In this document: positions 53,823 to 61,858 of the stretch, one piece after another | How the letters are laid out: each line of letters starts with the position of its first letter | Position numbering within the stretch: the first letter of the stretch is position 1 | Origin: Chryseobacterium camelliae | Lineage (GTDB): Bacteria; Bacteroidota; Bacteroidia; Flavobacteriales; Weeksellaceae | Assembly (NCBI RefSeq): GCF_030818575.1 | Contig: NZ_JAUTAL010000001.1 | Location: forward strand, 3,596,001 to 3,660,000 | DNA length: 64,000 nucleotides | Direction: 5' to 3' | Notes under the pieces: generated by a model | Told to the model about the DNA's origin: nothing | The model's input: the letters and a program-made list of their open reading frames with translations, nothing else | The model's database searches: none | Position numbers and translations under genes: made by a program

Positions 53823-54716
53823 TTATACTTTAATCCCGGTTCTCATCTTAGCACTTCTGGCCCTTGAGTTTTCCTCAATTTCCTGGTCATCCGGAACAAT
53901 AGCTTTGCTCTTCAGCAGTTCAAACGCTTTTTTATAGTTTCCGTAGATGTCCCTTTCCGGCTCTCCTTCAAACATTCCGTTTTTCAGGAATCTTTTAACC
54001 AGACGGTCTTCCAGGGAGTGGTAGGAAATCACCACCAGCCTGCCGCCGGGCTTTAATACTTTATAGGCCTGCACCAGCATTTCTTTCAGCACTTCCAACT
54101 CCTGGTTCACTTCTATCCGGATGGCCTGGAACAGCTGCGCATAGAACTTATTCACTTTATGCTGGGGAATATAGCTGAACAGCTTTTTAAGGTCCTCTGT
54201 AGTTTCTATAGCCTTGTTCTTTCTGTGGTGCACTATTTCCCTCGCGAGTTTGCGCGCCTCCCTCAGCTCTCCGTAGTGGTAGAAAATATCTGCCAGCTCT
54301 TCTTCTTCATACTGATTGATAACCCGTCTGGCATCCAGGTTCTGCATCACGTTCATTCTCATGTCCAGTGGGGCATTGCTTCTGGTGGAGAACCCTCTTT
54401 CCGCTTCATCGAACTGATGCGAGGATACGCCGAGGTCAGCCAGGATTCCGTCTACCTGGGAAATGCCGTACATCAGCATGGAGTTTTCCAAAAACCTGAA
54501 ATTCTGATTGATTAGAGTAAACCTGGGATCGTCTATGGTATTATTAAGGGCATCCAGGTCCTGGTCAAAACTGAACAGCCGGCCCTTTTCGGAAAGCCTG
54601 CTCAGGATCTCCCTTGAATGACCCCCGCCGCCGAAGGTACAGTCTATATATATTCCGTCCTGATTCGTCACCAAATCATCAACACTTTGTTTTAACAAAA
54701 CGGGATTATGATACAT
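53823..54716 (-). CDS. rsmH: 16S rRNA (cytosine-1402-N4)-methyltransferase
   Basis: 297 residues. VDDLVTNQDGIYIDCTFGGGGHSREIL near 9-35 (shown in part) holds the SAM motif; further features are SFDQDLDAL, ADLGVSSHQFDEAERGFSTR near 92-111, FQAIRIEVNQELEVL near 208-222 and VVISYHSLEDRLVKRFLK near 242-259. RsmH methylates C1402 in the ribosomal P site. It follows mraZ by 32 bases. Confidence 0.96.
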   Translation of the reverse strand: MYHNPVLLKQSVDDLVTNQDGIYIDCTFGGGGHSREILSRLSEKGRLFSFDQDLDALNNTIDDPRFTLINQNFRFLENSMLMYGISQVDGILADLGVSSHQFDEAERGFSTRSNAPLDMRMNVMQNLDARRVINQYEEEELADIFYHYGELREARKLAREIVHHRKNKAIETTEDLKKLFSYIPQHKVNKFYAQLFQAIRIEVNQELEVLKEMLVQAYKVLKPGGRLVVISYHSLEDRLVKRFLKNGMFEGEPERDIYGNYKKAFELLKSKAIVPDDQEIEENSRARSAKMRTGIKV

Positions 54717-54748
54717 ACCTTAGTTTGTGTTTTTATGCTTTACAGCGG

Positions 54749-55210
54749 TTATTCCTCATCAAAAGCACTGCCCATAACATCTTCGGCAAGACTTGCAAAA
54801 TCTTCTTCATTGGTGGAAATTACCTGTTCATATGCCGTTTTGTCCCAGATCTCAAATAATTCCCCTGCGCTGGTAATCACAATATCTTTCTGAAGATGTG
54901 CGAAATGCGTGAGGTCTTTGGAGATCTGCAGCCTTCCTGCATTGTCCGTTTCCACTGTTTTTACGCCTGCCGTAAACATTCTGATGAAATCAGCATTCTT
55001 TTTAATGAATCGGTTCAGTTTATTAATCTTGCCCATCAGCTTGTCCCACACATTCATAGGATACACTTCCAGGCAGGGTTGGAACACAGAACGTTTGATC
55101 ACAAATGTCTTATTATCAAAGTCTTCCATCTGTTTTATTAAAGAAGAGGGAAGCTTTAACCGACCTTTGTCATCGATTTTGCACTCATATGTTCCAATGA
55201 AATTCTTCAT
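54749..55210 (-). CDS. mraZ: Transcriptional regulator and cluster repressor MraZ
   Basis: 153 residues with two MraZ (AbrB-like) repeats: GTYECKIDDKGRLKLPSSL near 5-23 and VKTVETDNAGRLQISKDL near 79-96, both with the DxxGR core. MraZ binds TGGGA-type repeats before its own gene and represses the division cluster. I use ATG 55210; the frame continues upstream to GTG 55249 but that part overlaps the operator. Confidence 0.95.
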   Translation of the reverse strand: MKNFIGTYECKIDDKGRLKLPSSLIKQMEDFDNKTFVIKRSVFQPCLEVYPMNVWDKLMGKINKLNRFIKKNADFIRMFTAGVKTVETDNAGRLQISKDLTHFAHLQKDIVITSAGELFEIWDKTAYEQVISTNEEDFASLAEDVMGSAFDEE

Positions 55211-55216
55211 TTGGGA

Positions 55217-55258
55217 CAAAATTATATAATAATTTCCAAAACTTCCCACTTTTTCCCA
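55217..55258 (-). promoter_or_regulatory. mraZ promoter and three MraZ boxes
   Basis: On the minus strand TGGGA (55258-55254), TGGGA (55248-55244) and TGGAA (55238-55234) repeat with exactly 10-base period, matching MraZ operators. A -7-like TAATTTTG lies at 55224-55217, so transcription would start close to the ATG at 55210 (leader short or absent). Upstream to 55430 nothing else is seen. Confidence 0.75.
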
Positions 55259-55450
55259 CTTTTTGACTTAATGTTAATAAGTTTTGACACAGGGGCTTAG
55301 TAAGGCTGCGGTCTCTTGGCCTTTATTTTGTTGGAAGACTATTATTCACCTCATAGCAAAAAGCCAATGAAAAAAGACCCTAAGATATAAGCTGGTATGT
55401 TATTTTTAGTTTAAATTAGAGGGATCAAAATATTTTTGAGGTTTAATTTG

Positions 55451-55458
55451 TATTTTTG
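55451..55458 (+). promoter_or_regulatory. Candidate -7 promoter box of the alpha/beta hydrolase operon
   Basis: TATTTTTG fits TAnnTTTG, 19 bases before the ATG at 55478. The upstream TTTG is at an atypical 12-base distance. Confidence 0.4.
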
Positions 55459-55477
55459 CAAGGCTTAGATTAGCATT

Positions 55478-56239
55478 ATGATATTCAGTACAAAAAAAGA
55501 AAAGAAATATACCTTTGTGGAAGCGGGGGAAGGACGTCCATTGGTTCTGTTGCACGGACTGATGGGCGGTTTGAGTAATTTCGACAAAATGGTGGCTTTT
55601 TTTTCAGACCGGGGATTCAAAGTCTATGTTCCCCAGCTGCCGATCTACGATTTGCCGGTACTCAATACCAATCTTACCACCATTGCAAAATATATCATCC
55701 GGTTTATAGAAAGTCATATTTCTGAGCCGGTTTCAATTGTGGGGAACTCAATGGGAGGGCATATTGGCCTTATCCTTACCCTGGCAAGGCCGGACCTGGT
55801 TAAAAACCTGGTGCTTACCGGAAGCTCGGGCCTTTATGAAAGGACATTCGGGGACAGCTTTCCAAGGAAGAACGACCGTTCCTATATCAGGAAAAAGACT
55901 GAGGAAGTTTTTTATGATCCTGCCGTAGCTACAGAAGACCTGGTAGATGAGGTCTTCAATGTCGTGAATGACAGGATGAAAGGCATCAAAACCGTAATGC
56001 TGGCCAGAAGTGCCATCAAGCACAATATGCTGCATGACCTTCCTAAAATTACCTGCCCTACCTGCCTGATCTGGGGGAAGCAGGATAATGTGACGCCTCC
56101 TGAAGTGGCAGAAGACATGCATAAGTTCATCCCGAATTCAGATCTCTTCTGGATTGATCGTTGCGGGCATGCTGCGATGATGGAAAAACCGGATGAGTTC
56201 AATGAAATCCTCTACAACTGGATAAAAGATAAAGTTTAA
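55478..56239 (+). CDS. Alpha/beta hydrolase
   Basis: 253 residues with the fold's landmarks: oxyanion loop LLHGLMGGLSNFD near 24-36, nucleophile Ser in VGNSMGGHIGL near 87-97, an Asp in LIWGKQDNVTPPEVAED near 193-209 and His in DRCGHAAMMEKPDEF near 228. The triad is complete. The substrate is not deducible. The terminus overlaps no other gene; engB starts 60 bases downstream. Confidence 0.92.
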   Translation: MIFSTKKEKKYTFVEAGEGRPLVLLHGLMGGLSNFDKMVAFFSDRGFKVYVPQLPIYDLPVLNTNLTTIAKYIIRFIESHISEPVSIVGNSMGGHIGLILTLARPDLVKNLVLTGSSGLYERTFGDSFPRKNDRSYIRKKTEEVFYDPAVATEDLVDEVFNVVNDRMKGIKTVMLARSAIKHNMLHDLPKITCPTCLIWGKQDNVTPPEVAEDMHKFIPNSDLFWIDRCGHAAMMEKPDEFNEILYNWIKDKV

Positions 56240-56299
56240 CAATAACAATACAAACCATTAAGACTTTTCTTAATGGTTTATTTTTCTAAATCATTCACA

Positions 56300-56923
56300 A
56301 TGGTCATTAAAACAGCAACATTTGTCAAAAGCAGCGGAAAGTGGCAGGACTGTCCGGAACCCAATATCCCGGAATATGCATTTATCGGAAGATCCAATGT
56401 TGGCAAATCATCACTCATCAATGCCATGATGAATCATAAAGACCTGGCGAAGACCTCACAGACACCGGGGAAAACCCAGCTGATCAACCATTTCCTGGTG
56501 AACGAAAGCTGGTACCTGACCGACTTACCGGGATACGGCTATGCAAAAGTTTCCAAGTCTATCCGAAAGGATTTTGAAAAGCTGATCACCAACTACATCC
56601 TCAACCGGAGGAACCTGGTGAACCTTTTCGTGCTGGTGGATTCCCGCCATACTCCACAGAAAATCGACCTGGAATTCATTCAGTGGTGTGGTGAAAGCGG
56701 CGTGCCGTTTTCTATCGTATTCACCAAAGCAGATAAGCTGAAACCGAATGCGGTCATTAAAAATGTTGAAGATTACAAGGCCGAGCTTCACAAAACCTGG
56801 GAAGACCTGCCGGAACTGTATGTGACTTCAGCCGAAAAAAAGGAAGGCGGTGACGAGATCCTGAAATTTATAGAAAAAACCAATGCATTTTTAATTAACA
56901 ATAAAGTTAGTTTTGATGAGTAA
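56300..56923 (+). CDS. engB: Ribosome biogenesis GTP-binding protein EngB/YihA
   Basis: 207 residues of the TrmE-Era-EngA-EngB GTPase class: [15 protein letters not shown] near 31-45 (G1), [11 protein letters not shown] (G2), [12 protein letters not shown] near 76-87 (G3), FTKADKL near 143 (G4) and TSAEKKEG (G5). Acts in 50S subunit assembly. I use ATG 56300; the frame is open nine codons upstream. Its last 8 bases overlap the GNAT gene. Confidence 0.95.
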   Translation: MVIKTATFVKSSGKWQDCPEPNIPEYAFIGRSNVGKSSLINAMMNHKDLAKTSQTPGKTQLINHFLVNESWYLTDLPGYGYAKVSKSIRKDFEKLITNYILNRRNLVNLFVLVDSRHTPQKIDLEFIQWCGESGVPFSIVFTKADKLKPNAVIKNVEDYKAELHKTWEDLPELYVTSAEKKEGGDEILKFIEKTNAFLINNKVSFDE

Positions 56924-57368
56924 TATAATCTGGAAAATCAAAAGTTTTGATGAGTTTACCATCCCGGAATTGTATGCCGTTATCAAAGCCAGGGTAGATG
57001 TATTTGTGGTGGAACAGGATTGTCCTTATCCTGAGCTGGATGATTATGACCAGCAGGCCGTTCACCTGTGGGCTGAAGAAGACGGTAACGTGCTGGCCTA
57101 CTGCCGCATCTTCGGCAGAGGCATCAAATATGATGAAACTTCCATAGGAAGAGTGCTGACTACAGCGCAGGCCAGAGGGAAAAACCTGGGCAGACAGCTG
57201 ATCGCATATGCCGTTCAAACTATTGAAAACCGCTTCCATACGCCGGAAATCCGCATTTCAGCGCAGGATTACCTGCTGAAATTTTACAGCGGATTCGGAT
57301 TTGAGGATACCGGAAAAAAATATCTGGAAGACGATATTCCGCATACGGAAATGGTACGAAGATCATAA
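56916..57368 (+). CDS. ElaA-like GNAT acetyltransferase
   Basis: 150 residues. The ElaA-type beginning [20 protein letters not shown] precedes [16 protein letters not shown] near 32-47, and the acetyl-CoA loop is [19 protein letters not shown] near 83-101, followed by a [15 protein letters not shown]-terminal region. Acceptor unknown. The start overlaps engB by 8 bases; a strong hairpin follows. Confidence 0.92.
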   Translation: MSNIIWKIKSFDEFTIPELYAVIKARVDVFVVEQDCPYPELDDYDQQAVHLWAEEDGNVLAYCRIFGRGIKYDETSIGRVLTTAQARGKNLGRQLIAYAVQTIENRFHTPEIRISAQDYLLKFYSGFGFEDTGKKYLEDDIPHTEMVRRS

Positions 57369-57402
57369 AAACAGGGAGATCCAATATTGGATCTCCCTGT
57401 TT
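57369..57402. terminator. Bidirectional terminator
   Basis: AAACAGGGAGATCCAAT (57369-57385) is perfectly inverted through 57402, a 34-base palindrome. It closes both the engB/GNAT unit and the convergent 11-gene minus-strand operon. Confidence 0.88.
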
Positions 57403-57418
57403 GATATAAAGAATGGTA

Positions 57419-58312
57419 TTAGTTTTTGTTGGTAATGGCTTTGATAATAATGGGTTCCAGATTGGAGGGCAGGTCAGCAGATTTGATCTGATAGCGGGTA
57501 ATGCCCATATCTTTGAACCAGTTTTCCCAAAATTCCTTGATGACCGCTTCTTCAAAAGGATTTCCTTTCTCCGGGTTGATGCCTAAAACAATCACTTCCA
57601 GATTTTTGAGGTTGTCATTGGCTTTTACAAACCCCAAATTACCTTTCTGAATCTGCTCCTTAAAATCTGAATTATTAAGTTTAAGAGATTGGATCAGCTT
57701 TGAAGTAAGGTATGACGTTTTTGTTTTTTCAGAGAACTTAGAGTCTTCGTGATACATGTAGCCGTCTGTGAGAATGAAAAGAATGTTCCTGTGGTCCTCT
57801 TTTATACAGTAATCTTTCACTTTGTTTTTGAAAAACTCCCATATATCCGAGCCGACATAGCTTCCGTCCTTAATAGCAGATTCATAAATGCTTACCGGCA
57901 GGGTGGAATAGTTCTTGGCCATCATATCCATATTATCCTCAGACGTATGTTTGTCAAATGCGACCTTCAGCTGTTTGGTGACATCATTAATTTTAGGGTC
58001 GGAAGGTTCAGGATTGAAAAATACCTGCATCTGATCATTGAGGCGGATGACTTTTTTCTTTTCAATATGGCTTAAAAATCCTTTGTTGATCGCTTTGATA
58101 TATTCCAGGTCACGCTGATAATATTCCATCGTAGGATTAGGATTGGTCACAGGATCGATCCTGTCGGAAAGATCAATGAGTATGCTGACATTTAAATCAT
58201 TTGGGTTTACAATTATTGAATCTTCTTTATCATCTTTCCCACCTTCAATCTTTTTTTCTTTACCACATGAGAATAGAAATAAAACAATAAATAAGTATAG
58301 TATTTTTTTCAT
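57419..58312 (-). CDS. Lipoprotein with VWA-like domain
   Basis: 297 residues. A lipoprotein signal (LFLFSCGKEK, lipid Cys near 16) is followed by a VWA-like Rossmann domain: NVSILIDLSDR near 44-54 resembles the start of the metal-ion-dependent site, and NILFILTDGYMYH near 170-182 the Asp-containing strand. VWA domains bind proteins or nucleate membrane complexes. The lipobox predicts a location in the envelope. It is the last gene of the 11-gene operon, 11 bases after the coiled-coil gene. Confidence 0.75.
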   Translation of the reverse strand: MKKILYLFIVLFLFSCGKEKKIEGGKDDKEDSIIVNPNDLNVSILIDLSDRIDPVTNPNPTMEYYQRDLEYIKAINKGFLSHIEKKKVIRLNDQMQVFFNPEPSDPKINDVTKQLKVAFDKHTSEDNMDMMAKNYSTLPVSIYESAIKDGSYVGSDIWEFFKNKVKDYCIKEDHRNILFILTDGYMYHEDSKFSEKTKTSYLTSKLIQSLKLNNSDFKEQIQKGNLGFVKANDNLKNLEVIVLGINPEKGNPFEEAVIKEFWENWFKDMGITRYQIKSADLPSNLEPIIIKAITNKN

Positions 58313-58323
58313 AAGGCTGAATT

Positions 58324-59664
58324 TTATAAAGCGGAAATATAGACGGAGTTCTGGCTTTTCTCATTGGCGCCAACCAGGTCAAGGTTGGTGTTGTAAGTTT
58401 CAATGCAGCTTTCAATCAAGGATTGTTTCTCCGTTTTGGAAACGGCAATCTTTTCACCGATATAGGTGATCCAGCCCTGTACATATTCTGAGGCATAGAG
58501 CTTGTAATCTTTGGTAGGAATGATGACCCCGTCGATGATATTCTGAAGCTCCTCTACGCGGCCTTTTGTCTTAATGACCAGTTCTTTGACATTGCTGATA
58601 GCGGCCGTAATCTCTTCCAGTTCTTTTCTGAGTATACTGATCTTTTCGGTCAGGAATACAATGTTTTTCTTCCGGATTTCCACTTCATTTCTGATCTTAT
58701 CCCGTTCGCGGTGTTCCTTCATTACAAAATCGAAAACCAGTCCCCAGATGATATAGACAATAAAGCCGGCAAAGATGATTCCCCAAAACTGATTCTTGGT
58801 AAAAGCAATTTTAAGGTCAAAAGGCGGTGTCTGGAACGTCTTGTTCAGATCGTACAGTTTGGACTCAATTTCATAGGCCAGAATGACGTCAAATACAAAA
58901 GTAACAACAAACAGGAGGCCCAGTTTAATGTAATTAGTCCTGTTTTTATTTTCACCGAACATATGGATCAGAAAGCCCAAACCTAAAAATACAAACGGAA
59001 TCAGGGTAACAAAGGCACCTTCCAGAAGTCCGTCATTCCATGCTTTGCTCAACGCTCTGGCATCGAGCACATTCTGGATGATGGTTGTATTGGGATCGAA
59101 ATCCCTGAAAAATGCTGAATAAGAGGTGGAAATATAAAATGTGAAAAGATAGAGGGTAATCGGAATGAGAAGGATAAGGCCGATCCAGAATTTAGCCGAA
59201 GCTCCCCGCGTAGCTTTCACATTGTACTTCTCAGGATTTCGCGGAAGATCTATGATTTCTTCGTTGAGGGTTTCAATGGTTTTCTGAACCTCTTTTATTT
59301 CATCTTCTTTTTTCCTGAGCTGTTCTTCTTTCGTATCCTGGGAAACGTTGAGGGCTTTGATTTCGGTTTCCCGGTTTTTTTGTTCATTTATATAGGATTC
59401 TTTCAGTTTGCCCTGCTTTTCCTCCATCTCCTTTTCTTCATTCTGAAATTTGGAATACACAGCATCCAGACATATGGACAGGGTTGAGTGGTTGCCGAAT
59501 GTTCTTGCGCTATCTCTGTAGCCGGCCTCATGGTAGGTTCTTTTTCTGCTTTCTTCAGCAGACTCTGCATCCTGTTCCTGCTTTTCTTCCGGTACCTCCG
59601 GCTCTTCCGGAGCAATAACGGGCAGGGATTTCAGTTTAAACAAGTTTTTAATATTTGGTGTCAT
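58324..59664 (-). CDS. Coiled-coil multi-span membrane protein
   Basis: 446 residues: an acidic start, a coiled coil at about 75-140 (KEEQLRKKEDEIKEVQKTIE), four membrane helices at about 160-180, 215-235, 250-270 and 290-315, then a second coiled coil at about 320-380 (KISILRKELEEITAAISNVK). I do not recognise a family. Both coiled coils should face the cytoplasm. It lies 6 bases from the TerB-like gene, and with VWA and TerB neighbours it may be the membrane scaffold of the system (inference). Confidence 0.7.
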   Translation of the reverse strand: MTPNIKNLFKLKSLPVIAPEEPEVPEEKQEQDAESAEESRKRTYHEAGYRDSARTFGNHSTLSICLDAVYSKFQNEEKEMEEKQGKLKESYINEQKNRETEIKALNVSQDTKEEQLRKKEDEIKEVQKTIETLNEEIIDLPRNPEKYNVKATRGASAKFWIGLILLIPITLYLFTFYISTSYSAFFRDFDPNTTIIQNVLDARALSKAWNDGLLEGAFVTLIPFVFLGLGFLIHMFGENKNRTNYIKLGLLFVVTFVFDVILAYEIESKLYDLNKTFQTPPFDLKIAFTKNQFWGIIFAGFIVYIIWGLVFDFVMKEHRERDKIRNEVEIRKKNIVFLTEKISILRKELEEITAAISNVKELVIKTKGRVEELQNIIDGVIIPTKDYKLYASEYVQGWITYIGEKIAVSKTEKQSLIESCIETYNTNLDLVGANEKSQNSVYISAL

Positions 59665-59670
59665 GTTGGT

Positions 59671-60078
59671 TTAATTGTTAAGTTCATATAAAATATCGGT
59701 TTTGGATTTTCCGGTCTGTACAGATTCAATAAGGTAATCTACTATAGGCCTTGCATTTTCTTCCAGAAACCCAAACATCAGCACATACTTTTCCATAGCA
59801 GCATATTCATTTGGCGTTACCACGCCGTCTGCCCAGATCATTACGGTAAGATCATAGAGATACTCTACTTTTTCTTCAATTGTTTTAGGAAGGAGTGATT
59901 TGATATTGATAGGATTCAGGAGGATTTCGTCAAGGTTCTTGGAGGATATTCCTCTTTCTTCAGCACATTGGTACAGCATTTTAAGTTCCAGTGCACTGAA
60001 GTCATCGTCACAGATGGCCATCTGGTAAAGTCTTAAAAAGTGGGCTTTCAGGTTTTCAGTAATCGGAGTATGTTCCAT
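59671..60078 (-). CDS. TerB-like protein
   Basis: 135 residues, helical. The pattern LYQMAICDDDFSALELKML near 16-34 and LTVMIWADGVVTPNEYAAME near 72-91 resembles the two Asp-rich helical hairpins of TerB domains, which coordinate divalent metal near membranes in Ter-type stress systems. The call rests on motif spacing and is moderate. Co-transcribed with membrane and VWA genes, a combination typical of Ter-like systems. Confidence 0.6.
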   Translation of the reverse strand: MEHTPITENLKAHFLRLYQMAICDDDFSALELKMLYQCAEERGISSKNLDEILLNPINIKSLLPKTIEEKVEYLYDLTVMIWADGVVTPNEYAAMEKYVLMFGFLEENARPIVDYLIESVQTGKSKTDILYELNN

Positions 60079-60082
60079 ACGG

Positions 60083-60481
60083 TCAGTGTTCTTTGGGTTT
60101 TTTAGGGTTCATGATCATGTCTCTGGCGTGTGTAATCAGCGTATAGTGTGAATGGGAAGGCTCTTCCTTCTTCTCTTCCTGTTTTTCAGCGGCTTTAATT
60201 CTGTCGGCAAAAGCAATTAAGAAAAAGAGTATGCCTGTAATGGTATCAATCGGAATCCATAAGCTTTTTCTATACAGGTATATAGGGAAAACAGGATTAA
60301 ATAGCATAAGCACCGCCGCAAAAATAACGCTTAGGTAGTACTGCCTTGCAATGATGCCATTATAGATGATAATCAATGCGCCTACGGAAACAAGTGTCCT
60401 GAGAAAGGTATAGTATTCTATAGGGAGCTTATAAATGGCAAGAAAGCAGGCTGTGGCACAAAGGATGAGAAGAGCTTTCAT
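60083..60481 (-). CDS. DUF6804-like small membrane protein
   Basis: 132 residues with four membrane segments (about 3-20, 28-44, 48-64, 76-92) and a charged cytoplasmic tail rich in Glu, Lys and His. The layout and YTFLRTLVSVGALIIIY and NPVFPIYLYRKSLW motifs resemble DUF6804. Function unknown. It overlaps the TM2 gene by four bases. Confidence 0.65.
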   Translation of the reverse strand: MKALLILCATACFLAIYKLPIEYYTFLRTLVSVGALIIIYNGIIARQYYLSVIFAAVLMLFNPVFPIYLYRKSLWIPIDTITGILFFLIAFADRIKAAEKQEEKKEEPSHSHYTLITHARDMIMNPKKPKEH

Positions 60482-60708
60482 AAATGCCGTTTTTGAAATA
60501 CTGTATTCATATTATAATGCATATTGAAATGGTCTTCAGGCATTAATATGAAACAGAAGAAATCGAAACATGCGATAATAGTGGGGATTAAAGTCCTGCA
60601 AAAAAGAAGATAAAATAGTCCCCGTATATTCTGACCCAAATAGAATCTGTGAATTCCCAGCCCGCCTGAAATCAGGGCAAGCATAGCAGTAGTAAATTTT
60701 GATTTCAT
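60478..60708 (-). CDS. TM2 domain protein
   Basis: 76 residues. The TM2 signature is clear: GGLGIHRFYLGQNIRGLFYL near 15-34, with two membrane helices. TM2 domains are small membrane modules of unknown role, often joined to SHOCT or zinc-ribbon partners. It overlaps both neighbours by four bases; the upstream gene ends in a SHOCT-like segment. Confidence 0.85.
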   Translation of the reverse strand: MKSKFTTAMLALISGGLGIHRFYLGQNIRGLFYLLFCRTLIPTIIACFDFFCFILMPEDHFNMHYNMNTVFQKRHL

Positions 60709-61329
60709 ACTCTTGACAGTATTTCGTTTTTCTTAGTTTCAAATTCTTCCGGAGAAATAATCCCATGTTCAAACAGGCTTTTCAGTTTTTGCAAAACGGC
60801 AAAAGGATCTTCTGATTCTATCAGCTTAGGCTGCTGCTGTGGAAATGCCTGTGGCTGGGCAATAATGGGCGTTGCATTATTTACGGTAACTCCTCCTGCC
60901 GAAGCTCTTCTGGTCTCCAGGTCTTTTTCTCTCCGTACTCCTCTCATCTGTTCTTCCATTTCCTGAGCAAACTGATACAGGTTTCCTGGCTTGTGCTTTG
61001 GGCAGATAATCCATCATATTACTGAAATTCTTAACCGTACGCATAGTAAAAGCAGATCCTATGATTCCCTCTTTTATATGGCAGTCAAGAACATCCTGCC
61101 AGCCATAATCCTGGAAATCCATCGATAAACCGAAATTCCTGGGTCTGCAGAAAATAATCCTCCTGTTGGTAAGAGCAATACAGTCCGGAGAAATGTTTAA
61201 AGCAGGTTTTTTCTGAACGGCAATATATTCTACAAATTCCTTTGAGGTGAGTAAGCTGTTGATTCTCACCAGAAGCTTTTCGACCGCTTTAGGGTCCTGC
61301 TCCTCGTTTAAAAATTGTCTTAAATTCAT
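60705..61329 (-). pseudogene. Bacterial PH-like domain plus SHOCT protein, interrupted by a frameshift
   Basis: The first frame (61329 to about 60985) encodes a PH-like domain (LNISPDCIALTNRRIIFCRP near 44-63). The second (to 60705) has a linker, then a SHOCT motif, LQKLKSLFEHGIISPEEFET, and EILSRV. Reading TTT at 60982-60984 as TT joins them (AQARNLYQFAQEMEEQM) to give about 207 residues. As written the product loses its SHOCT end. The downstream TM2 gene overlaps the SHOCT frame by four bases, which supports the joined reading. Confidence 0.75.
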
Positions 61330-61334
61330 GATTG

Positions 61335-61847
61335 TTATTTTTGTTTTACATCTTTATAATATACATATCCTATCCTGTTAGTCTTTTTAAGCAATACTGT
61401 AAACCAGTTCGGATGATTCGGCAAAGGCTTCAGTTTTTCATTTTTTGAAACTTTAGTGATGACTTTGGCAGTAAGCGAAGGCTTTTCATATACTTTTATC
61501 ACTGCCAGATCTGCCATATACCTGTTATTGGTATTGATGTTAATGGCATCAATCTGGATTTTCGGGGAGATCGTGGTGCGCGATGATTTGGATTTTCCGG
61601 AAGTATTCCTTTTGGAGCCATGTCTGGATCTCCGGGAATCGCTTTCTGAAGGCCGCCTGCTGCACGCGCCGCATGTTCCTCCGTCTCTGGCACAGTGTCC
61701 GCATCCTGAGCAATTTGTACAGGCCGTACAGCCTGGACTGCCGGTACAACCCCGGGAGTGCTCCGTAATTGTACCAGAATCAGGATTCCATAAGTGTGTG
61801 AATGCAGTTCCCAGGCATACCAGGATAATAGAAATAAAAGTTTTCAT
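61335..61847 (-). CDS. Exported Cys-rich protein with SH3-like C-terminus
   Basis: 170 residues: a signal-like N-terminus (residues 2-18), a segment with ten Cys between about 33 and 66 (CTACTNCSGCGHC then GTCGAC), a Ser/Arg linker, and an SH3b-like C-terminal domain at about 108-168 (LAVIKVYEKPSLTAKVI, NWFTVLLKKTNRIGYVYYKD). The Cys pattern could bind metal or form disulfides. It lies 11 bases from the HsdR_N gene. Function unknown. Confidence 0.65.
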   Translation of the reverse strand: MKTFISIILVCLGTAFTHLWNPDSGTITEHSRGCTGSPGCTACTNCSGCGHCARDGGTCGACSRRPSESDSRRSRHGSKRNTSGKSKSSRTTISPKIQIDAININTNNRYMADLAVIKVYEKPSLTAKVITKVSKNEKLKPLPNHPNWFTVLLKKTNRIGYVYYKDVKQK

Positions 61848-61858
61848 GGTTAATAGAT

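Noticed and set aside
28473..60987. FeoB and PH/SHOCT breaks share the 9-mer CAGGAAACC, suggesting a motif-specific sequencing error.
   Set aside because: The same 9-mer occurs undisturbed in intact genes (JmjC at 36114-36122, ftsQ at 41579-41587), so the motif alone does not cause it.
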